From Ceratodon purpureus (lineage: Eukaryota; Streptophyta; Bryopsida; Pseudoditrichales; Ditrichaceae), in the NCBI GenBank assembly GCA_014871385.1, contig CM026422.1, positions 23,739,014 to 23,803,013 of the forward strand: a stretch of DNA of 64,000 bases. The letters run 5' to 3'. Below are positions 47,041 through 58,611 of the stretch, piece after piece. Numbering within the stretch: position 1 is the stretch's first letter; each line of letters opens with the position of its first letter. The position numbers were made by a program, and so were the translations under genes. The notes beneath the pieces were generated by a model. That model ran no database searches. It saw only the letters and a program-made list of their open reading frames with translations, and was not told the origin of the DNA.

Positions 47041-49771
47041 TCAGGAGCAACTCTCAGGGGCAGATAATACTGAACCCAGCTCCCCGCGCCCTTTCAGCTG
47101 CATGACTATATCACAACCCCCAATCAGCTGGCCCTTGTGATACAGTTGGGGAAACGTGGGCCATTTGGAGTAGGCCTTAATTCCTTGCCGAACTTCCTCA
47201 TCGTCCAATATGTTGTAGGATCCAAATGGAATGCCTTCATCCCACAGTGCTCGCACGACCTTGGAGCTGTATCCACAGCGAGGTTCCTCAGGTGTTCCTT
47301 TCATAAACAACACTGTCTGGTTGGATGTGGTCAACTTCTTAATACGCGTTTCCAAGCTCTCCATTACAGGTTGCAAGCCCTTCTCAGCCAGGACCTGTTA
47401 TTATTCATTCTTAATGAATGGGTCATATCCTACAGCCAGAGAGTTGTGCCGAGATTGCCTCACGCATATGCTAATATCAAACCATAACCAATCAGGACAG
47501 ACACCAAGATGTGATGGAGTAACTGAAAACTTTACAGCATTTATAGAAGTGGGAACAAGATGTCATCCCTAACTAATCACGCATAGAGGTGACATTAGGA
47601 GCATAGCTTTGTGTTATTGCAGAAAGATCGAGTCGCACCAGGCAGGGATCCCTCAGGCATTCTGAAGTACCTCATTAAGCTCGCCGTTCTTATGCATTTC
47701 CAGAACTATGTCGCAACCACCGATAAATTCGCCCTTGACATACAGCTGAGGATATGTGGGCCAGTTGGAGTACTCCTTCAGGCCTTGCCTCACCGCCTCA
47801 TCACTCAATATATCAAAGCTACCATATTCTAAGCCCTCTTCTTTGAGTGCCTGTACCACCTTTCGGCTGAACCCACAGCGCGGCTCATTTGGGTTTCCCT
47901 TCATGAACAACATAATGGGATGTTCCTTCACAAGTTGCTCTAGTCTGGCCTGTATACTAATTCCACCAGCGACTTCTTCAGTCGGTGCAGGTACGGCAGG
48001 GGCAACTGGTCCGGCAGGAGCCGCTTCCTCATGAACAGCGGGTTCAACAACCACTTCTCTTGCGGCTTGGAAGGAATAATGCTTCGAGTGGGATGGCAGG
48101 ATTCCCTTCTCCTCCAGTATCTGACAGCAATTATTATAATTCCAACGTTAATATGTATACTGCAAGGTATCAGACACATGCTACCAGAAGATCTAAACGA
48201 GAACAATAAACGTCATGTACATATATTTACGTAATGGCTAGATATAGGAGCAGTGAAATAGTGAAGAGCACGAACCTCCCTGAGTTCTCCACTTTCCTTC
48301 ATCTCCAGAATAATGTCACAGCCGCCAAGGAGCTCTCCCTTAACATAGAGCTGAGGATATGTTGGCCAGTTACCATAGCTTTTCAGGCCTTGCCTAACGA
48401 CATCATCCGTTAAGATGTCAAAGCTGCCGAATTCCAGACCCTCGGAAATCAAAGCATCCACCACCTTTCGGCTGAATCCACAGCGGGGCTCTTCTGGAGT
48501 ACCCTTCATGAACAACATAATGGGGTTGGAATTGACCAACTTGTGAAGCTCTCCTTTCTCAATCTCGGGCAGAGTCTCGTTGCCAACACTCTTGCCAGGT
48601 GGGGAGTGAGCATGCGGGGCGAGGTCTTTCTTCACTGCTTCTATCACGTTCGACCCAGCAGCAAATCCTACGCTTGCAGGGCTAGCTTCTTTTACAGATG
48701 TGTTAGGCCCCGCCCACTTGGCCACTTTGTTTGCCAGTTCCGGGGCATTTGCACCTTGTAGCTTGTCAACGACCATGCCATCCTAGTAAACCCAGAAGAA
48801 TGAGTCTTTCATCAGTCAAGTGCTCTCAAGGAGAAGAAGATTATAAAAGAAAACACGATGCAAAACATCTGGAATGCATGTCAGAATATCATCTCTTTTC
48901 AAAACAGGATCTTGTTATCTGCTTACCTTAAGGAAGAGGAAATAAGGAACTGCACCAACATCGTAAGCATCTGAAATCTCCGACTGCTCCTCGGCCTCTA
49001 CCTATTTTGACAAAAACAACAGATGATCAATAGTAGGCTAAGCGACTGCAAATATTTTTGCTAAGCTTCAGACATCAACACAGATGACTGCCTCAGTTAC
49101 CGAGGCACAATCATAGCAATTTTTCTATAATTGCATACGCACTGTAATGTCATTCGAGGTGATGGTAGAAATTGCTCTATGTAGGTTTCATACGAAGCAT
49201 GTGTAAATCTACAAATGAAGGATACGACCAACCCTAATTGTAAACACGCTTGCAATCGCAATCGTAAACTAAAAACAGCAAAGCAATCACCCGGCCAACT
49301 TACAATCCCCAATCCAAATTTTCATAGAGAGTGACAAGAAACGTCAAGAAGACAGGGCCGATACATGACAACTAGGGTTACAGATTGAGCGTGGCTCAAT
49401 TGATTGGCCGTCGTCAATTTACAGAATTGCATTTCATAACTAGTACGTTGATGTCGGGGTTGTAAAAGTGGATATCAAACAACTCTCAACATACCAGATA
49501 TCAAATAGAATTCCGTCACTGATCCAAACAGCAAATCAAAGATGGAAAAAAAAAAGATGCCAAATTGACACAAGCAAAGATGGAAGAGAGAAATGAAACC
49601 TACTCGAAAGAAGTGAGCTTGGGGAGCATCGACAGCGAGCTGAGCGAGCACAGGCTCCATAGCTCTGGAGGGCTCGCACCATGATGCCCAGAAGTGCAGC
49701 ACGGATATGCCCTGCTTCACTGCCCCATCCAACTCGCTCTTCGAGTTCACATTCTTCACACCCCCCGTCAT
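47041..49771 (-). CDS. GRXS17: Multi-domain monothiol glutaredoxin GRXS17 (Trx-Grx-Grx-Grx)
   Basis: Five exons in phase: 49771-49604, 49001-48927, 48782-48276, 48120-47671 and 47394-47041 (TGA), 517 aa. Arabidopsis GRXS17 is about 488 aa. An N-terminal thioredoxin-like domain (1 to about 120) carries WCEPS (31-35) with a single cysteine and cannot act as a dithiol thioredoxin. Three glutaredoxin domains follow, with CGFS at 182-185 and 332-335 and CGYS at 440-443, each preceded by LFMKG and followed by WPT(Y/F)PQLY and GGCDI. An Ala/Pro/Glu-rich linker (about 272-302) separates the first two Grx domains. CGFS glutaredoxins bind a [2Fe-2S] cluster with glutathione; GRXS17 acts with cytosolic Fe-S assembly and in heat, redox and meristem responses. 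The ATG at 49771 gives [11 protein letters not shown], aligning with the Arabidopsis start. Upstream codons are open but contain no ATG. Confidence 0.96.
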
Positions 49772-50800
49772 CTCTCCTCTCCCCCCGACCACGACCAGTT
49801 CCAACCACGATCACCAAACCCTCCTTCTGCAAACCCCTCCAATTCCACCATCAATTCCACAATCACCCTCATCCCATAACACCAAACTCCCGACCTACCT
49901 TCTCCACCAACAACAATCCAATCTCCAAATCCTCCAAACACTCCCACCACTGCAGAAAACTCCAACCCCTCCCCCAAACTGACCCAAACCTCCACATATC
50001 AAAAATCCAACACCAAACCGAAATCATGCCCAATTCTCAAAACACTTGCCACTGAACCCAGTTGTTTGCTTGCAAGATCAAAAGCGTAACAATGATCAAA
50101 AACACAAAACTCTTACCTTTGACACGCCAGCGCCCTAAACTCGAAAGCTCCAGAAAACAGACACGCCAACTGATGATGAGATCAGACTGGATATGGAAGC
50201 CCAATTCAGCACCTGGAGGCATGCAGGAGTCGACCCAGGTGGATTGGTTACGGAATCAAAGAGGATCAAAGAGGATCGAAGAGGATCGGAGATGAGATGC
50301 AAGTAACCTTTGAGAGAGGAACAGATCAAGTGCTCTCAAGTGGCAGGATACACATGAATTGTTGAAACTTACCTTCCCAGATGGGGAATGATGGAGGCAG
50401 GGATGATCAGAGAAGGATGGCAGAGAAGTTGGAGTTTTGTGTGGGAAGATGGATGCGAATGATTCCAGGGAGCAGGCAGGGCATCGTGATGATGGTGATC
50501 ATGTGCCGTGGGAGTGGATTGGCGGGATGCCAAGTGGGACGGCACAGGCAGGTGCTCATGGCGACAAGCAAGCTGTGCAGATTCGGGGCAAATGGAGATG
50601 CCGTCCCTTGGCAGCCCCGTCGGGCGAACTGATGTTCGGAGATGGCATGGGACCGGGCTGCCTCGGTCGGAGTGGGTCCGCGGTCGTGGGTACACTGAGG
50701 TGTTTCGGGTCCTCGGTAGTAGGTGCTGGTGGCGTGGATACTTTGGAGAAGTTCACCTCTTTGACAGTGGGTAGAAATTAAACCTTTTTTAAAGGTTTTT
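49772..50800. other. Upstream region of GRXS17, CT-rich then GC-rich
   Basis: The first 250 bp are strongly C/A/T-rich on the plus strand (G-rich leader on the gene strand). A run of GAGGATC(A/G)AA units lies at about 50258-50290, and 50400-50760 is GC-rich with overlapping frames and no motif. It is a plausible promoter region; no separate gene could be supported. Confidence 0.35.
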
Positions 50801-53369
50801 TTGCTTTTTTTTGGGAAAATTTCGACTTTTAAAAACTGGAAGTCCCCCTATATAAAGTGGGAATAGAGTCTTTAATTGCAATGGAATTTTCACCATTTGA
50901 CTCAAAAAATAAAAATAAAATAAAAAAAATGGGAATAGAGTCCGTCCATTTCTAATCCTACATCTATGCCTTCTCTCCACCTCTCTCACAACTCTCTTCC
51001 CATTAGGTCATTAGTCGACTTACTTTTTATCAACAAATGGAGTAACTTATTGGCGTCACCTTAGACTTCTCCTTAATCCATTCATGAACTCTTAATGCCA
51101 AAAATATTATGTTTTCAGTTTCCTTTTTTTGTCAGAAAGGTAGCCCACTCTTCTATTCTAGATATGTTGTGTTTGGGACTTCAAAACTCTAACTCAAGGG
51201 GCTCTGGAAATGATTACAAACCATAAAGTAAGAAAAACAAATAAAAGATTGTGTATTAAAAATTAATTTTTTTATTCAAAGGTTAAAATTTTCTAGGTTG
51301 ATAGCAAAAAAAAAATTATACAAAGGAAGTGATTTTGTAATTTCTAACCGATTTTTATTTTTGATATTTTTAAATTATAAAAAGACCACAATATAATTCC
51401 TATTTAGACTCATGGATTCGTGACAAATTATAAATAAAAAGAATTTCAATCAAGTATATTTATTGGAATTTTGATTTTTAACTAAAGAAGGTTTGAGATC
51501 ATTGGCTTTAATTTTTTGATTTTTAATCATTTTAAAAAAGAAATAAATAAGACAAGGAATCTTACTTTAATTACTTCATTTGAATTTGGCTACATAATAA
51601 TTTACAATTTAATGACTTGAATGAGCTTTTAGATTTAATGATTTTGTTTTAAAAATGCATTTTTCAAAAATTGTATGATTACAATAAATACATGTAGATT
51701 TGGAAATTACATATACTTTAGCAACTTTTTTGAATGACTCTAATGCCAAGCAAGGTTTTTTTTAAAAGTGGAGATATTTGAGAATTTCCTTCATACCTGA
51801 TAGTTAATTTGATAAATGATAGTAAAGTGGAACACTAGTATTGTAGTAAGTGATTAATAGATGATATGCATACAATAATGGATTAGTCTACTAATAAATG
51901 AAGAGGTTTACAAAGATCTATCTCAATAATTCATAAAAAAAAACCACAACAAGTCCCTTCTCCGAATAATAAATGAATTTAAACTTTTCACTCAAAGTTC
52001 TTATATCATGCATAGATTTTTTTTTTTTTTTTTAAAGGAATCGTCCTAAAAGGATGTTGTAAAGCTTTAACTAACGAAACTAGTGTCTAATATCTAAGTG
52101 GCTAATTTCATTGTAGAGTTACATATTTTTTAGGATTTTAAATGAAACTATTTTAAGTTTGAATAAGGTTTTAGCGAATATAAATTTCAGATTTAAATTA
52201 TTGAGCCGTGGCCCGTTATTAATAAGTTCTCCTTCACTTATTCTAATTCTTTCCCCAAGCTTGGAATGCATTCGTCTCAAGATTTTCAAATGGTGGAGGG
52301 ACGAGGAGTTGGAAGATTGGCATCTGTTCGATTATAGAGGAAGGACTGATGGAGGAAGAGAATGCTGCACATCTTGTTACCACGAGATTCTGGTTTTTGA
52401 ATGTGGGAGCAACTTGACCAATGCTCCAATTAGGAAGCATGGAATGATCAATTTTGTTGGCGCAGGCATGTCAAAAGTGTCTCGCAAGGAGTAAGAAGCG
52501 CCTCATCCATCTGTTTCGGAAAGAGCTGACAGGCAAGTCTTTGGATCATGTGAGAGTTGTAGGTTTGTGACATTTTTTCATTTGTGCATCCACACTCATT
52601 TCAGCACTCAACACACCGTGCTTTCTGATTGTAGAAGTCCATATTGTTGAACAGATTATGCCCATTGTACCATTAATCTCATGTACAATTTGCTAATCCC
52701 ACTGGTGCTTCGACAAGGAAAGTACTCTTATCATCAAATCTCAGAAGGCTAGAGTCATTGTTCTTTACTAAAATTCATGCCAGACTCTCCGAGCACTGTA
52801 TCGACCTGGAAAGAATCTGAAAGTTCCACCCTAGACCTAGAATATCTCAGGTGGAGAGAACTTAGTCTGCAGAAGTGTTCTTTCACGATTGCAAACGACT
52901 GAGCTACAACTGATCCCAAACTCAAAGTACAATCTATCACTCTCCTCTCAATCTATTTGACTTAATTCCCAGATTCACAACATGTATCTGCAACATGTTT
53001 TTGACTATCAGCTGACTGTCTAACTACAGAATTATCATCTACTTCACATCCATTTAACCCCCTTCATTTCATTACTCAATACACCTTTCTCTCTGATTCT
53101 AAGAGTGCAAATGTGTTTATGGTAACTTAGCAAATCTTTGGTGCTAGGCCAACTTGAACTGGTGCTCATAACATCAAACTACACAATTCAAAGGGTTAGT
53201 ATAAAACCCAAAACATTCTAGGAGAAAGGACAAACTGTTCTAGAACACGCTACATGAAATTTGCTATGATAATTGTACTTTTCCATTCACCCCCGTAGTG
53301 CTAATAGACATAACGCTGGTAACTTAACTACATTAAATGTTCAAAAATATCACCCAAAAAACATCATTT
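50801..53369. other. AT-rich intergenic DNA
   Basis: AT-rich with poly-T and poly-A runs (for example 52017-52034). A 111-codon frame at 52159-52494 has no recognisable motif. I see no gene, and no element ends. Confidence 0.4.
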
Positions 53370-56300
53370 TTAGAAATACATGTACTTGGCAAACCTCCTC
53401 CTAATGCCAGCATTCCTATGGAACAACATCCGCAATAAACGGATGATGTAAACCATAAGAACTACAATACAAACTGCTCCTCCAAATACTATAGAAGCAA
53501 CTACAATCTGTTTCTGATACCAATCAGAAGACACCACAGCAATGCTTGCAGATGAAAAACTAATGAGAACACACATGATGGATACCAGCAACATAAAGGC
53601 TGAAGCCTTCAAACACCTCTGGCTTCTTAAGAGTTCGTCATACAGAGACTCCTTGGGCATGGGAATAGCAGGAAGGAGTGCCATCAAAATACTTGCCACT
53701 GAGAAGAAAAATGACAAGCTGTTGCACACCAAGTAAACTTGCGCGGGACTTCTGTCAGATTGGATATATCCATCAAGCGATGAGTATCCAAGTGGGGGTT
53801 GAAATGGCCCAATGAATGATGCCGTTGCCACTAGAGCAGCAACAACAGAAGTGGCATTGGCAGCATAACTTACGCTTGTCTTGGCATCCACCACCTCTTT
53901 CACTACCTTATCATACCACCATGTATTGGCATCATCATCGGCCAGTGGACCAGGTGTAGGAAACTGTTTGGTTCTAGGATGTGGAGTCCAAATATCGATG
54001 CCTGCTTGAAGGAGCAAATTGATGCAACTTTTCTCGCTTGCTGAGTACATCCTCGGAACAACCAGATTGCCCTTACACCTACTGATGTCCTCTTTAAGAC
54101 GTTGGAATGGTTGGGAATTAGGCAAGGTATGCATTGAAGCCAATATTTGGAGATGTTCCAAGTCTTTCACTTTAAGATTTGATTGCTTTACAGCTACATG
54201 TAGAGCTGTGCCATTTAGCACATCACCAACTATTGGATCATAGACAGGAAATTTGAGAATGGTTTGGATGGCTTCAACTTGACCAGTTAGTGCAGCGCAT
54301 ACAATTGCCGGTACTCCATTGGGTAAATTTGCAAGCCCACGATCAAGGGTAGAATTGAATTTTGTATGATGCTGGAGGCAGACAAAGGAATTAGTAACTA
54401 GAAGTGGATTGTGAAACAAGCATTATGTTAAACTTACACCATCCATATCTGAATTCCAATCAATTGACATGATTCAAGAAAACATAATTTGCTTAATTTG
54501 CAAAATATAACTTATTTAGTTCAATTGCTACCATTGGCTAAGTATTAGGTTTTATAAAGCATAGAATGTGTATCTAAATATTGATATTGTAATATTTGAA
54601 AATATGTAAAATTTTACATTCTTTGAATTTAAGAGTGGTCAATGTGTCTTATAAAAAGAACAGTTTATTGGTAAATTTAAGTAGAAAACTTGAATAGATA
54701 AATAGATCACTTATTTTGAAACATTTTCATTTCTTTTATGTTTAGTGTTTAAATTTAGTCTTTATTTCTATTGAGGTTCAAACTCAATCATACAAATTCA
54801 TAAAAAGTAAGAAGATAATGGGATTAAAATATCAATGTTAGTAATATTCAATTATATCTTCTTTTAGCAACATTTAGTAAGTATTGAGAATTACAATTTT
54901 AAGAATTATTTGAAGGTCCACTTTCAATAAATAGAGGTAGCAATAGTTATTGATGTATGATAATTATTGAGCTATAATAGTTGATATCATTAAAATGTTC
55001 TCAAAATGGCCATGTAAACGTGATCAAACATAGTACTTGCATCAAAATATTTCTAGCATGATAGGTTTGTACCTTGAGCATACACTCGAGAAGCGTTGTC
55101 CGTCCCAAATATGCTGCAATTTGAAGAGGCGTTGAAACTTCATAGCAAATAAAATTCACAAGAAAGGGATGATCATCAATGGCCCAACCTATTGGTACTT
55201 CATACCAAAATCCACCTATCGTGTGATTCCCTGAAGAGAACAATTGCTCAAACAGTGTGGTCGAATTGAAAAGGGCTATCAAATGAATTGGTTTGCATTT
55301 TAACCCGTCTGCCTCAGAGCACCAATCTCCCAACTGATTCAATGGATAACACCATTCCAGCAAGGTCAGTTGGTCGTCACCATGTAGTGGACGCACAGTC
55401 GCATCAAAATCCATCTTCTCCATTAAAACCTTGCATGTGTCTTCTGAAACCCAAGTACCATGAATACACATGTAGTGAAGAAGTGTACGACCTGAAGCAT
55501 CCCTTGCATTCAAGCACTCAACGATGGTTGCGGGAGGAATAGGAGGTGATATGCCATCAGCACTTGACTCCATGATGCTCACTAACTGATGTGGTAAACT
55601 ACTACTTAAATTATCAACATATCCACCAGCATGATCATAAGCAGCATGAAGAAATGTTCTTCCCTGGGGATCGTGCAGGTTAAACAAAGTCTTCAACATT
55701 CCCCCGCCTCCTCCTTCCTCTACATCACAGTGATTACACGCCTGAATAATTTCTTTTATGACTTCGATGCCAAGAGCTTGAGCTTTACCACTATTGAGCC
55801 GAATCATCACAATTTTCCCGAGAAAGTGCAGGAACACATGTGCAACTGGTGAAAATTCGAAGTCCTCATCCCTCATGCATTCCTTTTTCAACGCCTTGAT
55901 TTTTCTTTTGTTGACACTTGAAGAATTCTCAAGTACGCTTTCGATAAGATCATACACTTTCCGCACCATTGCAGCTACGTCACTATTATATACTCCATCG
56001 TTGTCTTCGTCTGTCACGTCTGGAACCACCGGCAAAAACGAATCAAATTCTGTCACATCGGCAGCTTGCGTCACGGTGGCTTCTTCCATAGTGGCTTCTT
56101 TCGTGGTCGCTAACTCAGTCACGCCGGGTTCTTCCACAGTGGCTTCCTCCGCGGTGGGACTTACAACTGAACTCTCATCATCAGAAATCTCCAGGTCTGC
56201 GGCATCGAGAAGTTCATCCAGAGATTTAGCGGCATCGAGAAGGTCAACCAGAGATTTAGGCATGTTATCATCTTGAAAAATACTTCCAGATTCAGAAATC

Positions 56301-56731
56301 AATCCTCTTCGGTTCTTCTGAATATAACTGCTCGTGTCAATGGCCCATTTCAAAAGTAGCACCATCTTTGGACTCCCATTCGCCACCGCAATGTGAACTG
56401 CTGTAACTCCATCTGAATAAGTCTTGCGAAGCAAATCATCCCTCATCAGACAAGGGGACGTTCGTCCATTCAGGCCACATTTACAATTACCTTCGGTATC
56501 AAACATATCAACCAAGATCTGCTTTGCCAGCCTCACACACCCGTGTTTCACTGCTTTGTGCAATGCAGTGACACCCTCTGGCCCCGTTTGATGAAGCAGC
56601 TTTGGATCTCGTTTCAGGAGGGTACAAAGTTTCGTGCATCTGCCACGAAAATCCAGATTCTTGTACCACTCAGAAGACGCATCAGCTGTGAAGAAAACAC
56701 CTTGTGCGGCAGGAACTTCTATATCAGCCAT
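53370..56731 (-). CDS. Ankyrin-repeat membrane protein, PGG/ACD6-like
   Basis: Two exons in phase, 56731-55073 and 54371-53370 (TAA), with a 701-bp intron, give 886 aa. Ankyrin-type repeats are visible at about residues 50-75 (EGVTALHKAVKHG), 108-130 (DGVTAVHIAVANG) and further on as QGRTFLHAAY, SGRTLLHYMC, STPLQIAAYLG, VPAIVCAALTG and NGTALHVAV. An acidic Thr/Glu/Val-rich low-complexity stretch lies at about 170-250. The C-terminal part (about 715-870) has four hydrophobic segments (near 722-743, 765-787, 808-834, 841-865) arranged as in the PGG domain of plant ankyrin proteins such as ACD6 and ITN1, but the motif after the first segment reads FQPPLGYSS, not FQPPGGY. Such proteins sit at the plasma membrane or ER in defence and stress signalling. 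Function here is inferred from architecture only. Confidence 0.85.
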
Positions 56732-56836
56732 TGATAACCAGCTCTTTTCTTACAAAGTCGAAATTTATATATAACACGTACTTCCCCGAAGTACAGGTGG
56801 TACTGTAGATTATATTTACTCAAAAACTGATAAGCC

Positions 56837-56842
56837 CACGTG
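56837..56842 (-). promoter_or_regulatory. G-box upstream of the ankyrin gene
   Basis: CACGTG about 106 bp upstream of the ATG at 56731, with a TATATATAA stretch between (about 56764-56772). The TATA lies only about 35 bp from the ATG, which would give a very short leader, so an upstream start is possible. Confidence 0.35.
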
Positions 56843-56999
56843 CTTCTCGTTGCAGTAAAAAAAATGCTTGATTAGCCCACTTCAAGTTGCTCATTGATAT
56901 TGAGCGCAGCTTGAAGATCCAAGTTGCTTTACATCTTCCCGATATGTTGTCACAGAACCTTGATGTGCACCTGACTACTAAACACAGTGGCAGCAAATT

Positions 57000-58490
57000 C
57001 AGATCATGAGTTGGAGAGGATAAGGCTTCATATTTACTTAGAAAAATTCAGCCACTATCGCTCGTAAGGTCAAGTTCCTTACAAACAGTACAATTCTATG
57101 GAAGTATGAAAGTTGCTTCCAAAAATGCAACTCAATAGTCTGCCGCTTGTCCTGTAATAGGATAGTCTTCACACTGACAAAGTTTCTGAAATCGACGACA
57201 TTAGCAATCCTATCCGTGACCAATATTCTGAAAGCGAGCGCTAAGTAACAATTTAGTGGTAATTCAAAGCCTTTGCATGCACGCTTGTGCATACTCAAGC
57301 AGAGGTCTCCAACTGCTATCATCACTTCGCAAAATTTAAATCTAAAATCTTCCTAGGACACAATGCTCAGGGGCGCATGATGCATACTTGTCATTAGCAA
57401 AAGTTGTCTCTTGACAACTCTTGATAACATCCAAAAGTTCCGAAGTTCCAAGATTGCGGCAGCACAAACTAGATCACACTCATAACCTCTCATGACCCTC
57501 CTTATGTTCTTCAGTAGATCAAATCAAACTAGGAGAGCGCATCATGCACTTTAAAGCAAATTCTTAGCAGCATCTAGCAAGTCGTGCAGCAATGCATTTC
57601 TGACATGGTGGGCTGAATGAACACATTGTAGAGAATATCTGGCCTAGGTCTCACTCTTCAGTTCTACTAGAGATTGTACTAGAATTACTATACAGCACAA
57701 CCTATGATCGGGAACTGTTAATACTAGCTACTGGGTTTCAACCCGCCAAGATAACTAAAATTTGAACAAAGTTCTAAATGAAAACTTCGTCCAGCATTCC
57801 TATTCAAGAGTGTGGAACTTACTTAGCCCGACTACAGATTGTAGACTCAACAGAAGATGACAATTGTCACAATTCCACAACTCACCGCTACACTACTTTC
57901 GAAGCACAGTGCAAGGTGCTGCAATGAAGGGCATCATAAGACGCCATGGCCAGTATCCACGTTTAAGAAACAGTTTCATGAACCCACCTTCCTAGCTAGT
58001 CCCTTGACCCAGTCTAAACACTCAAACATAGAGAGGACATGAAGCGGAAGTTCAGATGAACACGTACCTTGCAATCAGACGAGAAGGATGTTCCCCTCAT
58101 CAGAGTTTGTGGAGAAGCCAACTTAGAGGTCCGAGCCCACGAAGTGCACCTGCTTCGCCTGCCCAAATCCTTGTGAGTGCTAGAATCTAGTTTTCAAACC
58201 ACTACAATACAGAAACTTCACAGCAGTTAATATCACAAGCAAAAGAAGTAAACTGTACGAAATTATATTGAGAAAGAGATGAAGCGAACCTCACTAGCCG
58301 ATAAGGCTACATCTGAAAACCAGTGACGTGAAGAATCGGTAATGAGGTTTAGTAACTAACCTGGATCTCGATGGTATCGACTCTGCGACGAACGGCGCTA
58401 GCGTCGAACCTGAAGACGAAGAAGGCTCCAGTTGTGCAGACCTCTGGAGGAGATAGTCGAGCGCCCAGGAGAATATGGTAGACAGGTCTA
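57000..58490 (-). ncRNA. Possible spliced transcript of unknown coding potential
   Basis: On the minus strand several splice signals line up: GAGATCCAG/GTTAGT (donor near 58359), TTTTCAG acceptor near 58314, a short exon to a GTGAG/GTTCGC donor near 58289, and GATTGCAAG/GTACGT near 58068. The reading frame open through 58490-58360 meets a stop soon after the first junction, so this looks like a non-coding RNA or a long 5' leader of the ankyrin gene downstream. No product recognised; weak evidence. Confidence 0.25.
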
Positions 58491-58611
58491 CTAATTAATT
58501 GCTTTTCTGTCCTTGAAGCGATCAATTACAGACAGCTTGTGCAAATCGGATATCCTTCCACCGGAGTCAAGCACCAAGAGAGCGACTTTTCTCCTGCAAG
58601 TGCGCTGCTCT

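Noticed and set aside
49772-49804. Upstream extension of GRXS17
   Set aside because: The extra 11 codons start with TTG; the ATG at 49771 aligns with the known family start.
52159-52494. 111-codon plus-strand frame
   Set aside because: No motif, AT-rich flanks, no splice or promoter support.
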